Origin: Chloroflexota bacterium
Lineage (GTDB): Bacteria > Chloroflexota > Dehalococcoidia > GIF9 > UBA5629
Length of the DNA: 27,560 nt
Assembly: GCA_026389695.1 (NCBI GenBank)
Contig: JAPLHI010000138.1
Location: 1-27,560, forward strand
Direction: 5' to 3'
Shown here: positions 7,235 through 14,051 of the stretch, piece by piece
Layout of the letters: each line of letters begins with the position of its first letter
Position numbering within the stretch: position 1 is the first letter of the stretch
Translations under genes and position numbers: made by a program
Notes under the pieces: generated by a model
What the model saw: the letters and a program-made list of their open reading frames with translations, nothing else
What the model was told of the DNA's origin: nothing
Databases searched by the model: none

Positions 7235-7968
7235 TCCATTTCCTCGCTCGTGACGATAGTGCCAATATCTTCACCCTCAATAACTCTTACTATGCTGTCT
7301 TTTTCCTGCAGGTCAAATACAATTATAGGCACCTTATTCTGCTTGCACAAGGAGAATGCGGTGATGTCCATCACTTCCAATTGCAGGTTCATGGCATCTC
7401 TATGTGTTAAACGGCTGTATTTTTTGGCATGGGGATTTTTCCTGGGATCAGAATCGTAAACTCCATCAACTTTGTTCTTGGCAACAAGCAGTACGTCAGC
7501 GTTTATTTCTATTGCCCTTAACGCTGCCGCGGTATCTGTGGTCATATAAGGATTACCGGTACCACCGGCAAAAATCACCACCCGCTTCTTTTCAAGATGC
7601 CTGATAGCGCGTCTTCTAATATGAGGTTCCGCAATGGCCTGTATTGTGATAGCGGATTGTGTTCTGGCGACAATATGATGATTTTCCAGGGCATCTTGAA
7701 GCGCCAGCGCATTAATGATGGTAGCCAGCATCCCGGCATAGTCTGCCGTTGCCCGGTCCATTCCGGATGCCTCTGCAGAAGCTCCTCTCCAGAAGTTCCC
7801 ACCCCCGACAACTATTGCCACCTCTATATTCTGATCGTTTACTTTTTTTATCTGCCCGGCAATCAGATCAAGTATATTCGGATCAATGCCAAAGCTTTTA
7901 TTACCCATCAGGGCTTCGCCACTGAGTTTAAGCAAAACGCGCTTAAATTTTAGCTTTGATTTCGACAA
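7231..7968 (-). CDS. pyrH: UMP kinase
   Basis: A 245-aa cytosolic kinase of the amino-acid-kinase fold that makes UDP from UMP and ATP. The N-terminal K-L-S-G-E-A-L block (residues 13-19), G-G-G-N-F-W-R-G (about 55-62), M-D-R-A-T-A-D-Y-A-G-M-L and the G-G-T-G-N-P-Y-x-T-T-D-T-A-A-A-L-R nucleotide-binding segment identify it. It starts two bases after the tsf stop and overlaps frr by four bases. Confidence 0.97.
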   Translation of the reverse strand: MSKSKLKFKRVLLKLSGEALMGNKSFGIDPNILDLIAGQIKKVNDQNIEVAIVVGGGNFWRGASAEASGMDRATADYAGMLATIINALALQDALENHHIVARTQSAITIQAIAEPHIRRRAIRHLEKKRVVIFAGGTGNPYMTTDTAAALRAIEINADVLLVAKNKVDGVYDSDPRKNPHAKKYSRLTHRDAMNLQLEVMDITAFSLCKQNKVPIIVFDLQEKDSIVRVIEGEDIGTIVTSEEME

Positions 7969-7970
7969 TT

Positions 7971-8474
7971 CTAATAGCCTAATTCAAACCTGACGAATCT
8001 GCGAATTTTAATATTTTCACCTGTGTTAGCTATTGTCTCAGTAATAACATCCTGGATAGTCTTACCGGGATCTTTGATAAAAGGTTGCCGTAAAAGGCAC
8101 ACAGCCTGTGCATCTTTTTTAGTATCGGGGGGGATTTGGTCTTCGGATATATATTGAGGGGACATAGCTGATATCTGCAGGGCTATATTGTGTGCCAATT
8201 CCTTGAATTCTTGAGTGCGCGCGACAAAATCGGTTTCACAATTAACCTCAACCATGACCCCCAGATGATTACCTGTGTGAACATAGCATTCTATAACGCC
8301 CTGTTCAGCGGCGCGTTCTGCTTTTTTCTTGGCGATGGCCAGACCGCGTTGGGTTATCAGCTCACAGGCCTTATCAAAGTTACCCCCGGTCTCCGTTAAT
8401 GCGTTCTTACAGACTATCACACCTGCGCCAGTTTTTTGCCGCAGTTCCTTCACCATTTCAGTCGAAATTTGCAA
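7971..8474 (-). CDS. tsf: Elongation factor Ts, short form
   Basis: Guanine-nucleotide exchange factor for EF-Tu. I place the start at a TTG (8472-8474), because AAAGGAG lies seven bases upstream and the resulting N-terminus M-Q-I-S-T-E-M-V-K-E-L-R matches the family. An ATG farther upstream (8499-8501) would add nine unrelated residues across the ribosome-binding site. The 167-aa product has the UBA-like N-domain (about 1-50) and the T-D-F-V-A-R motif that contacts EF-Tu (about 83-88). It lacks the second half found in the roughly 280-aa E. coli protein. Short EF-Ts forms are known in Chloroflexota and some other phyla. Confidence 0.94.
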   Translation of the reverse strand: MQISTEMVKELRQKTGAGVIVCKNALTETGGNFDKACELITQRGLAIAKKKAERAAEQGVIECYVHTGNHLGVMVEVNCETDFVARTQEFKELAHNIALQISAMSPQYISEDQIPPDTKKDAQAVCLLRQPFIKDPGKTIQDVITETIANTGENIKIRRFVRFELGY

Positions 8475-8543
8475 TTCGGTTCTCCTTTGGTACCAAAACA
8501 AGCTTCCCGGCAGGGAGAATATCAGTTAAATATTTAAAAATTT

Positions 8544-9293
8544 TTACGCAGCAACCGCTTCAGAAATTTCCGGATTTGTATTTTCAGCGCTTTTAATCTC
8601 AGATTCAGCAAGCATTTTGCCTTCAAGCACAGCGTCCGCCATATATGTGCAGATTACCTTAATGGCCTTAATGGCATCATCATTTGAGGGTATAATATAG
8701 TCAATGCCGTCCGGATTGCAGTTTGTATCTACAGTAGCCACTATCTTCACACCGACTTTTTGGGCTTCAGTAAGGGCGATTTTCTCTTTAATTGGATCTA
8801 TAATAAATAATGCACCGGGGAGGGCGGTCATCTCTTTAAATCCACCCATAAGCTTATTCAACTTGGCCATCTCTTTGTCAGTTTTCATTTTATCTTTTTT
8901 CGACAGGTAATCAAGTTCACCTCTTGAAATTTTGTCCTCCAGCCGTACAAGATAATCAATTCTCGCTTGAATCGTATTGAAGTTGGTCAGCATGCCGCCC
9001 AACCAGCGCTGGTTAACATAAAACATTCCACAGCGTTTGGCTTCTTCTTCGATGATCTCTTGAGCCTGTTTCTTGGTTCCTACAAACAGGATAGTTTGTC
9101 CGTTACTCACCATATCTCTGACGAAAGTGCAGGCTTTACTGAGCAGAGTAACGGTTTGTTCAAGATCAATGATATGAATGCCGTTTCTCTGCGTAAAGAT
9201 ATAATTTTTCATTTTAGGGTGCCAATGCCCGGTCTGGTGGCCGAAATGAGCACCGGCTTCTAATAATTGTTTTATTGAAACTGATTCTGCCAA
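8544..9293 (-). CDS. rpsB: 30S ribosomal protein S2
   Basis: A 249-aa ribosomal protein. Visible family blocks are L-L-E-A-G-A-H-F-G-H-Q (about 10-20), W-x-P-K-M-K-x-Y-I-F, R-N-G-I-H-I-I-D-L, F-V-G-T-K-K-Q-A and Q-R-W-L-G-G-M-L-T-N-F. The start codon is TTG (9291-9293), with GGAGG ten bases upstream and no alternative ATG nearby. It is the first gene of the rpsB-tsf-pyrH-frr-cdsA unit and has its own promoter at 9347-9375. Confidence 0.97.
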   Translation of the reverse strand: MAESVSIKQLLEAGAHFGHQTGHWHPKMKNYIFTQRNGIHIIDLEQTVTLLSKACTFVRDMVSNGQTILFVGTKKQAQEIIEEEAKRCGMFYVNQRWLGGMLTNFNTIQARIDYLVRLEDKISRGELDYLSKKDKMKTDKEMAKLNKLMGGFKEMTALPGALFIIDPIKEKIALTEAQKVGVKIVATVDTNCNPDGIDYIIPSNDDAIKAIKVICTYMADAVLEGKMLAESEIKSAENTNPEISEAVAA

Positions 9294-9346
9294 AGTTTAT
9301 TAACCTCCTGATGCGAGAGAAAATTCCATTATCAAAACCGCACAAA

Positions 9347-9375
9347 AGTATAACATAATGTCACCTTGAGAACAA
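9347..9375 (-). promoter_or_regulatory. Promoter of the rpsB-tsf-pyrH-frr-cdsA operon
   Basis: On the minus strand, TTGTTC (9370-9375) and TATACT (9347-9352) are separated by 17 bases, about 55 bases before the rpsB start. The hexamers match consensus at 3 of 6 and 5 of 6 positions. Confidence 0.55.
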
Positions 9376-9389
9376 TTCGGATGGTATTC

Positions 9390-9428
9390 AATAAAAACAT
9401 CCCCTGGATTTAAATCCAGGGGATGTTT
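9390..9428 (-). terminator. Strong rho-independent terminator of the acyl-CoA dehydrogenase operon
   Basis: A perfect 34-base palindrome (17-bp arms, 9395-9411 and 9412-9428, core ATCCCCTGGATTT) is followed on the minus strand by TTTTTATTG. It lies 19 bases past the stop of the 9447-10580 gene. It shields the rpsB promoter from readthrough. Confidence 0.9.
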
Positions 9429-9446
9429 GGCATCACTAATGACAGG

Positions 9447-10580
9447 TTATTTTAAACCTATGTGCTGAGCAACGAGCTCCCGGTGGTAATCGGTGCTGCC
9501 GAAGACTGTATCAGCAGCTTTAGCTCTGCGGAAGAACAGGGGGGCATCGTGATCATAGCTTGTGCCGATACCGCCATGTAGTTTAACACCCAGAGCGGCT
9601 ACCAGCTTGTAGGCTTCATTGATATAGGCTTTGGTCATCGATGCTTCTTTGGCATTCGGTATACCGTTGGACTCCATCCATGCTGCCTCATACAGCAGGT
9701 ACTTACTTGTACCCATGGCGATCCACATATCAGCCATTTTATGTTGAAGCGCCTGGAAAGCGCCGATAGGCCTGTCATACTGTACGCGTTCCTTGGAATA
9801 AGCAACTGTCATCTCTACTACGGACTGTAAACCACCCAGAGATTCGGCTGCTTTGAGTATCGAACCTTTGCGGATAATCATTTGAAGTGTTTCCCAGCCT
9901 TTGTCGACTTTGCCTAAAACGTTCTTTGCTGGAGCTGTAACATCTTTGAAAACGACTTCACACAGGTGGTCATGGGCAATGGTGGGAATAACTGTCGATT
10001 TTACGCCGGAAGCTTTGGCATCAACTACAAACAGTGTAACTCCATCCTCGTGATTGGCGCTTTCCTTAGTCCTGGCTACCACTATCATATAATCAGCGAC
10101 ATGAGCGCCATCAACAAACATTTTAGTGCCGTTCAGTACAAAGTCGTTACCCTTATGGGCGGCTTTCAAAGTAATGCCTGCGGCGTCGAACTGGCCGTTC
10201 TCTTCAAGCCAGGCAAGCGTAAGAATGCATTTTCCGTATGAAATTTTGGAAAGCAGTTCTTTTTTAATTTCATCAGTGCCTGCCTCCACTATGGCAAAAG
10301 TATTAACCACTGTGCTCAGGTAGGGACCCGGGAGAATGTTGCGCCCGACCTCTTCTACATGTACTGCAAGATCTTCGAATGAATAACCCATTCCCTCATA
10401 CTCTTCAGGGATGTTAAAACCCAGCCATCCGAGATCGGCCATTTTCTGCCATAAAACCGGATCATATCCCTTGGCATCATGCTCAAGTTCCCTAACTTTA
10501 GCTTTAGGACATTCTTTAGTTAAGAAGTCCCTTGCTGACTTTTTTAATATCTCTTGCTGTTCAGTAAATCTAAGATCCAT
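9447..10580 (-). CDS. Acyl-CoA dehydrogenase family subunit lacking the catalytic Glu (beta type), set A
   Basis: A 377-aa protein with the acyl-CoA dehydrogenase fold: N-terminal helical domain (about 1-115), middle beta domain (about 120-225) and C-terminal helical domain (about 230-377) with a conserved K-L-H-G-G-I-G-T motif. By eye, the isovaleryl-type catalytic Glu position reads I-R-K-G-S (about 236-240). The medium-chain-type position (Y-E-G-T) reads V-F-G-S-T, so neither base is present. The partner gene 32 bases upstream (10613-11797) does have a Glu. This matches heteromeric alpha-beta dehydrogenases such as mycobacterial ChsE1-ChsE2, where one subunit supplies the base. AAGGAGG precedes the ATG. 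A paralog is at 21981-23114. Confidence 0.88.
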   Translation of the reverse strand: MDLRFTEQQEILKKSARDFLTKECPKAKVRELEHDAKGYDPVLWQKMADLGWLGFNIPEEYEGMGYSFEDLAVHVEEVGRNILPGPYLSTVVNTFAIVEAGTDEIKKELLSKISYGKCILTLAWLEENGQFDAAGITLKAAHKGNDFVLNGTKMFVDGAHVADYMIVVARTKESANHEDGVTLFVVDAKASGVKSTVIPTIAHDHLCEVVFKDVTAPAKNVLGKVDKGWETLQMIIRKGSILKAAESLGGLQSVVEMTVAYSKERVQYDRPIGAFQALQHKMADMWIAMGTSKYLLYEAAWMESNGIPNAKEASMTKAYINEAYKLVAALGVKLHGGIGTSYDHDAPLFFRRAKAADTVFGSTDYHRELVAQHIGLK

Positions 10581-10612
10581 TTTTCCTCCTTAATAATTTA
10601 CGTATTAATCTA

Positions 10613-11797
10613 TTATTTCATCCTGGGCAGGCCAAGGCCATACCATGCGATGATATTGCGCTGAATTTCGTTGGTCCCCATGGAAACAATAGGTACGAAA
10701 CAGCCCTGGTAAGTATATTCAACCGTTCCTCCCATCTTTGCCCAGGGTGAATTTTTAACCTGCCCGTAAGGACCGAGTATGTCGGCCGCCAGATGACCGT
10801 ATTTTTCCATTAACTCGCTGGCGAAGATTTTAACAGCGGCGGCATCCATGAGCCCCATCTCGTTCCTGTTCTGCTGGTCCGCTACGCGATAAGCCAGGCA
10901 GCGAACTGCTTCCAGTGAACTGGATACATCTGCAATCCTGTTGCGGACAATAGGATCCTGAGATAACGGTCTTCCGTTCCGCTTGGTTTCATTGCAGAAT
11001 TCGACAAGCTCCTCAATTCCCCGAACAAGTCCATAAACCATATCGAGGTTAGACCTTTCAAAACCGGCGAGGACATTAACTACAGCCCAGCCCTCGTTTT
11101 CCTGACCGACGATATATTTGGCTGACATGCGTACATCATCAAGGTAGACCTCATTATAAACATGCGAGCCGCTCATATATGGGATTGATTTGACTGTGAT
11201 TCCAGGGCTCTTCATATCGCTAAGAATAAAGGTCATGTTATGATGCTTTTTGGCATTGGGGTCCGATTTATATACACCAAACGCCCAGTCCGCGAAATGG
11301 GCGCCGGTACTCCATGTTTTCTGGCCGTTTACTATGAATTCGTCTCCCTTGCGAATGGCCGTAGCGGTTAATCCGGCCAGGTCCGAGCCTGCATTGGGTT
11401 CGCTCCAGAGCTCGCAGAACATCCACTCGGCATTGGCGATTTTGGGCAGGAGCTCCCTTTTCAGCTCCTCGCTTCCTGCCGCAAGTAGAGTTGGCGCCAG
11501 CATTGCAACACCGAAGATATCGGCTCCGGGCAAGTCGTAATAACCGCGCGCTTCCTGGAAAAGTACTTTGTCCATCATATCGCCGATGCCGCCATATTCC
11601 TTGGGCCATCCCAGAGCCAGCCAACCTCTCTTGGCAAACTCCTTGGCACAAAGCTTATGGAACGCCCAGCCTACCTCATCGTCGAACTGGCTTTCAAAAC
11701 CGACCCAGGTTTTGGGCTTCTTCTTATCCAGTTCAGCACAGACTTTGAAAACTTCATCTCTATGCGCCTTTTGCGCGTCTGTCAGTTTAAAATCCAT
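10613..11797 (-). CDS. Acyl-CoA dehydrogenase, catalytic (alpha-type) subunit, set A
   Basis: The 394-aa protein oxidises acyl-CoA to 2-enoyl-CoA with FAD and passes electrons to an electron-transfer flavoprotein. The FAD/substrate motif W-S-E-P-N-A-G-S-D-L is at 131-140, and W-S-T-G-A-H at 162-167. A Glu at 247 in G-F-E-R fits the isovaleryl-type catalytic base; the medium-chain position is not Glu (S-M-G-T). The C-terminus ends E-I-Q-R-N-I-I-A-W-Y-G-L-G-L-P-R, typical of the FadE26/FadE29 group. AAGGAGG precedes the ATG. It is first in a two-gene operon with the Glu-less partner and shares the strong terminator at 9390-9428. Confidence 0.9.
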   Translation of the reverse strand: MDFKLTDAQKAHRDEVFKVCAELDKKKPKTWVGFESQFDDEVGWAFHKLCAKEFAKRGWLALGWPKEYGGIGDMMDKVLFQEARGYYDLPGADIFGVAMLAPTLLAAGSEELKRELLPKIANAEWMFCELWSEPNAGSDLAGLTATAIRKGDEFIVNGQKTWSTGAHFADWAFGVYKSDPNAKKHHNMTFILSDMKSPGITVKSIPYMSGSHVYNEVYLDDVRMSAKYIVGQENEGWAVVNVLAGFERSNLDMVYGLVRGIEELVEFCNETKRNGRPLSQDPIVRNRIADVSSSLEAVRCLAYRVADQQNRNEMGLMDAAAVKIFASELMEKYGHLAADILGPYGQVKNSPWAKMGGTVEYTYQGCFVPIVSMGTNEIQRNIIAWYGLGLPRMK

Positions 11798-11835
11798 GGT
11801 ACCTCCTTATTTAAATTTTTAGCCAGCGTATTTAC

Positions 11836-11854
11836 TTACTACAACAATTAGTAA
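11836..11854. promoter_or_regulatory. Small dyad upstream of dehydrogenase set A
   Basis: TTACTA and TAGTAA are inverted around seven bases, 39 bases before the start at 11797. It could be an operator for the fatty-acid operon. The arms are short and AT-rich, so chance is a real possibility. In the rest of 11798-11986 I see no convincing -35/-10 pair. Confidence 0.2.
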
Positions 11855-11986
11855 TTCAGGAGTTGATTGTCTGTAAGTACAATCAAGGCATCACCATACC
11901 ACCGCAACCGCATTATTATAATTTAACTCAATTAATTATTAAAGTCTTAACACTTGCCTCGTTGTATAAACGATAATAACAATTGG

Positions 11987-12637
11987 CTATTCACGTATAA
12001 TATCCAGGATACTATAACTTATGACACCGGATGGTGCATTTACATTAACGGATTCACCGATTTCCTTATTAAACAGTGCCTGACCCATGGGGGAGATGAC
12101 TGAAATCTTCCCCTGTTTCACATTAGCTTCCCTGGAACCGACCAGGGTGAGTTTGACCTTATCGCCGGATGTTTTATCTTCCAGTGTCACCGTATCTCCA
12201 ATATATGCTTTCAGGTTGCTTTCCTGTTCTGCTTCAGCAATCTTTGCCCTTTTTAGTGTATCTTCAAGCTCTCTTATCTGCCCCTCCAGATGTCCAAGCT
12301 GCTCACGGGCGGCTTCCAAGGGTGCATTTTCCCTGAAGTCCTTGTCCGCAGCCGCTTTTCGAATCTCATCTGCAATTATAGGCCGTTCACTCTTCAGGAC
12401 TGTAAGCCTGTCTATCAGTTCCGTATATCCCTGACCGGTAAGCAGTACAGGTTCTTCGGCCCTGGTTGTACCATGCGACACGGATTTTGAGGGAAGCTTC
12501 TTTACCCTGATATGAACAGCAAGATTGGATGAAATAAAGCTTTGTTTTTGCGCATAGGCAAGGAATATCTTAATGAAATTCAGATTGTCCGGTGATTTGG
12601 TAGTTGAAATATAGTACTGCTCGGAATAGTTTGCCAC
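11987..12637 (-). CDS. greA: GreA-type transcript cleavage factor with extra N-terminal region
   Basis: The C-terminal part (about residues 58-216) is a complete GreA. It has a coiled-coil N-domain with the tip acidic pair in D-F-R-E-N-A-P-L-E-A-A (equivalent to the D41/E44 pair of E. coli), then the FKBP-like domain ending S-P-M-G-Q-A-L. It rescues backtracked RNA polymerase. The start is uncertain. The GTG at 12637 has AGGAA directly against it. A second GTG at 12481 would give a canonical 164-aa GreA but also lacks a good ribosome-binding site. The residues before the GreA domain, and about 40 further in-frame codons upstream of 12637, resemble the SAM-like core-binding domain of tyrosine recombinases (see findings). 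Last gene of the thiC-cinA-speD-speB-greA series. Confidence 0.88.
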   Translation of the reverse strand: MANYSEQYYISTTKSPDNLNFIKIFLAYAQKQSFISSNLAVHIRVKKLPSKSVSHGTTRAEEPVLLTGQGYTELIDRLTVLKSERPIIADEIRKAAADKDFRENAPLEAAREQLGHLEGQIRELEDTLKRAKIAEAEQESNLKAYIGDTVTLEDKTSGDKVKLTLVGSREANVKQGKISVISPMGQALFNKEIGESVNVNAPSGVISYSILDIIRE

Positions 12638-12759
12638 TTCCTGCCCGGAAATTGTGTCTATATGCCGTTCCTCGCCATACCAGCGGACAAATTTAAATAC
12701 TTCCTGTTGCGCTTCTACACGGCGAAATACAGCGGGTAAAAACGCAGTGTGTAGGTGGG

Positions 12760-13659
12760 TTAGAGAAACCTGTTATTTGTGAAAAAGCTATAACCAATCA
12801 GCTTATAAGCCAGTTTAGCGGCCAGAAAAGCACATGATGACGGGCCCTGGCCCGGGCAAAGTTCAACGATATCAAAACCAACGATATTTTTTGCCTGAGA
12901 TACCGATTTCAACAAATTCAATGCTTCGTCCCAGAGTAATCCGCCGGGCTCAGGTGTTCCAACAGCGGACATGATCGAAGGATCAAAAACATCCAAATCT
13001 ATGGAGATATATACGTTTTCAGATAGTGATCCTACTATCTTTTCTACAGGCAACTTTTGAGGATCAGTCTCAGACAGGATAAAAGGCTGCATTCCCCGGG
13101 AAGCAATGAATTGCTGTTCTTCCAGGCTCATGCTGCGGATACCTGCCTGGACGATTGGACATAAATCAATGACGCGGCGCATTACACAGGCGTGGCTGAA
13201 TTTGTTGTCCTGGTATTGATCTCTCAGGTCTGCATGCGCATCCAGTTGTAATACTGTGAGGTTGTCATATTTTTCGCTGTACGCGCGCACAACACCGGTA
13301 CTGATAGAGTGTTCCCCGCCAAGTGTTACTATGAATTTTCTTTTTTCAATAAGGTCTTTCGCAATCCGGTATGTACGCTCAACGGTCTCAGAGGCGCTGT
13401 TCATGGATGGCTGTAATTCCGGCAAAGTGTGGATACCGATCTCGCATATCTCCTGCTCCAGCTCGATGTCATACCATTCCAGGTATACGGAAGCTTCGAT
13501 AATCGATCGGGGTCCTTCGCGGGTACCGCTATGCCATTCAGTTGTGCCGTCATAAGGAACCGGTAATATAACTACTCTGGAACTGGGGAAATCCGCATGC
13601 GGCGACGCTAATCCGGCAAAACTCCAGGTCGGCGCAAACATGTCCCCCAAGCCATTCAT
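12760..13659 (-). CDS. speB: Agmatinase / ureohydrolase family enzyme
   Basis: Hydrolyses agmatine to putrescine and urea using two Mn ions. The motifs are G-G-E-H-S, D-A-H-A-D-L-R-D (metal ligands), S-I-D-L-D-V-F-D-P and E-P-G-G, in family order. I use the ATG at 13657-13659, which overlaps the speD stop as ATGA and gives a 299-aa product. A longer reading from 13713 would add 18 unlikely residues inside speD. Other ureohydrolases (guanidinobutyrase, formiminoglutamase) share these motifs. The neighbour speD makes a polyamine role most likely, in which putrescine would be the acceptor for aminopropyl transfer. No spermidine synthase gene is in the window. Confidence 0.88.
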   Translation of the reverse strand: MNGLGDMFAPTWSFAGLASPHADFPSSRVVILPVPYDGTTEWHSGTREGPRSIIEASVYLEWYDIELEQEICEIGIHTLPELQPSMNSASETVERTYRIAKDLIEKRKFIVTLGGEHSISTGVVRAYSEKYDNLTVLQLDAHADLRDQYQDNKFSHACVMRRVIDLCPIVQAGIRSMSLEEQQFIASRGMQPFILSETDPQKLPVEKIVGSLSENVYISIDLDVFDPSIMSAVGTPEPGGLLWDEALNLLKSVSQAKNIVGFDIVELCPGQGPSSCAFLAAKLAYKLIGYSFFTNNRFL

Positions 13660-14051
13660 ATAGTATTCAACTGCAAGACTTCTCCGCTGTCCCGGAGTTC
13701 TGCAGGATCCCATTCTCTGCGGACAAGGCAGCTTCTCAATTTTACCAGTTCGAATTTGTCCTTCAGATCTGCGATAATCCTGTCGGCATCGAAGTCTTTG
13801 CAGGAAAACACATCGATATTAATAAAATTACGTTCAACGAAAGTATGCAGGCTGATATGGCTTTCAGCGATAAAAACCAATCCTGTTACACCCCAGTCCT
13901 GTGGCTTTAAACCTGAATATCTAAATACCATCGGGTCGGAAATCTTGGTCATGCCGATTTTGGCCGGGTATGAGTTTAAAAATTCATAAATAAATTTCTC
14001 ATCCTGCAGGATGCTTTTATTTTTTCCGTAACCATCTATAATCAGGTGCAT
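13656..14051 (-). CDS. speD: S-adenosylmethionine decarboxylase proenzyme
   Basis: A 131-aa pyruvoyl enzyme that makes decarboxylated SAM, the aminopropyl donor for spermidine. The self-cleavage site E63-S64 lies in A-E-S-H-I-S-L-H-T. The processing/catalytic residues H69 and C84 (V-F-S-C-K-D-F-D) are present. Length and motif order fit the bacterial class 1B (SpeH) form. It overlaps cinA by ten bases upstream and speB by three bases downstream, so the three are translated together. Confidence 0.95.
   Translation of the reverse strand: MHLIIDGYGKNKSILQDEKFIYEFLNSYPAKIGMTKISDPMVFRYSGLKPQDWGVTGLVFIAESHISLHTFVERNFINIDVFSCKDFDADRIIADLKDKFELVKLRSCLVRREWDPAELRDSGEVLQLNTI

Noticed and set aside
11900..11950. 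Possible promoter around TATAAT-like boxes in the gap between greA and dehydrogenase set A
   Set aside because: The region is very AT-rich and reads TATAAT-like on both strands, with no matching -35 at a usable distance.
13660..13713. Upstream start for agmatinase adding 18 residues
   Set aside because: The added residues lie inside speD and look unlike the family, while the ATG at 13659 forms a typical ATGA overlap with the speD stop.
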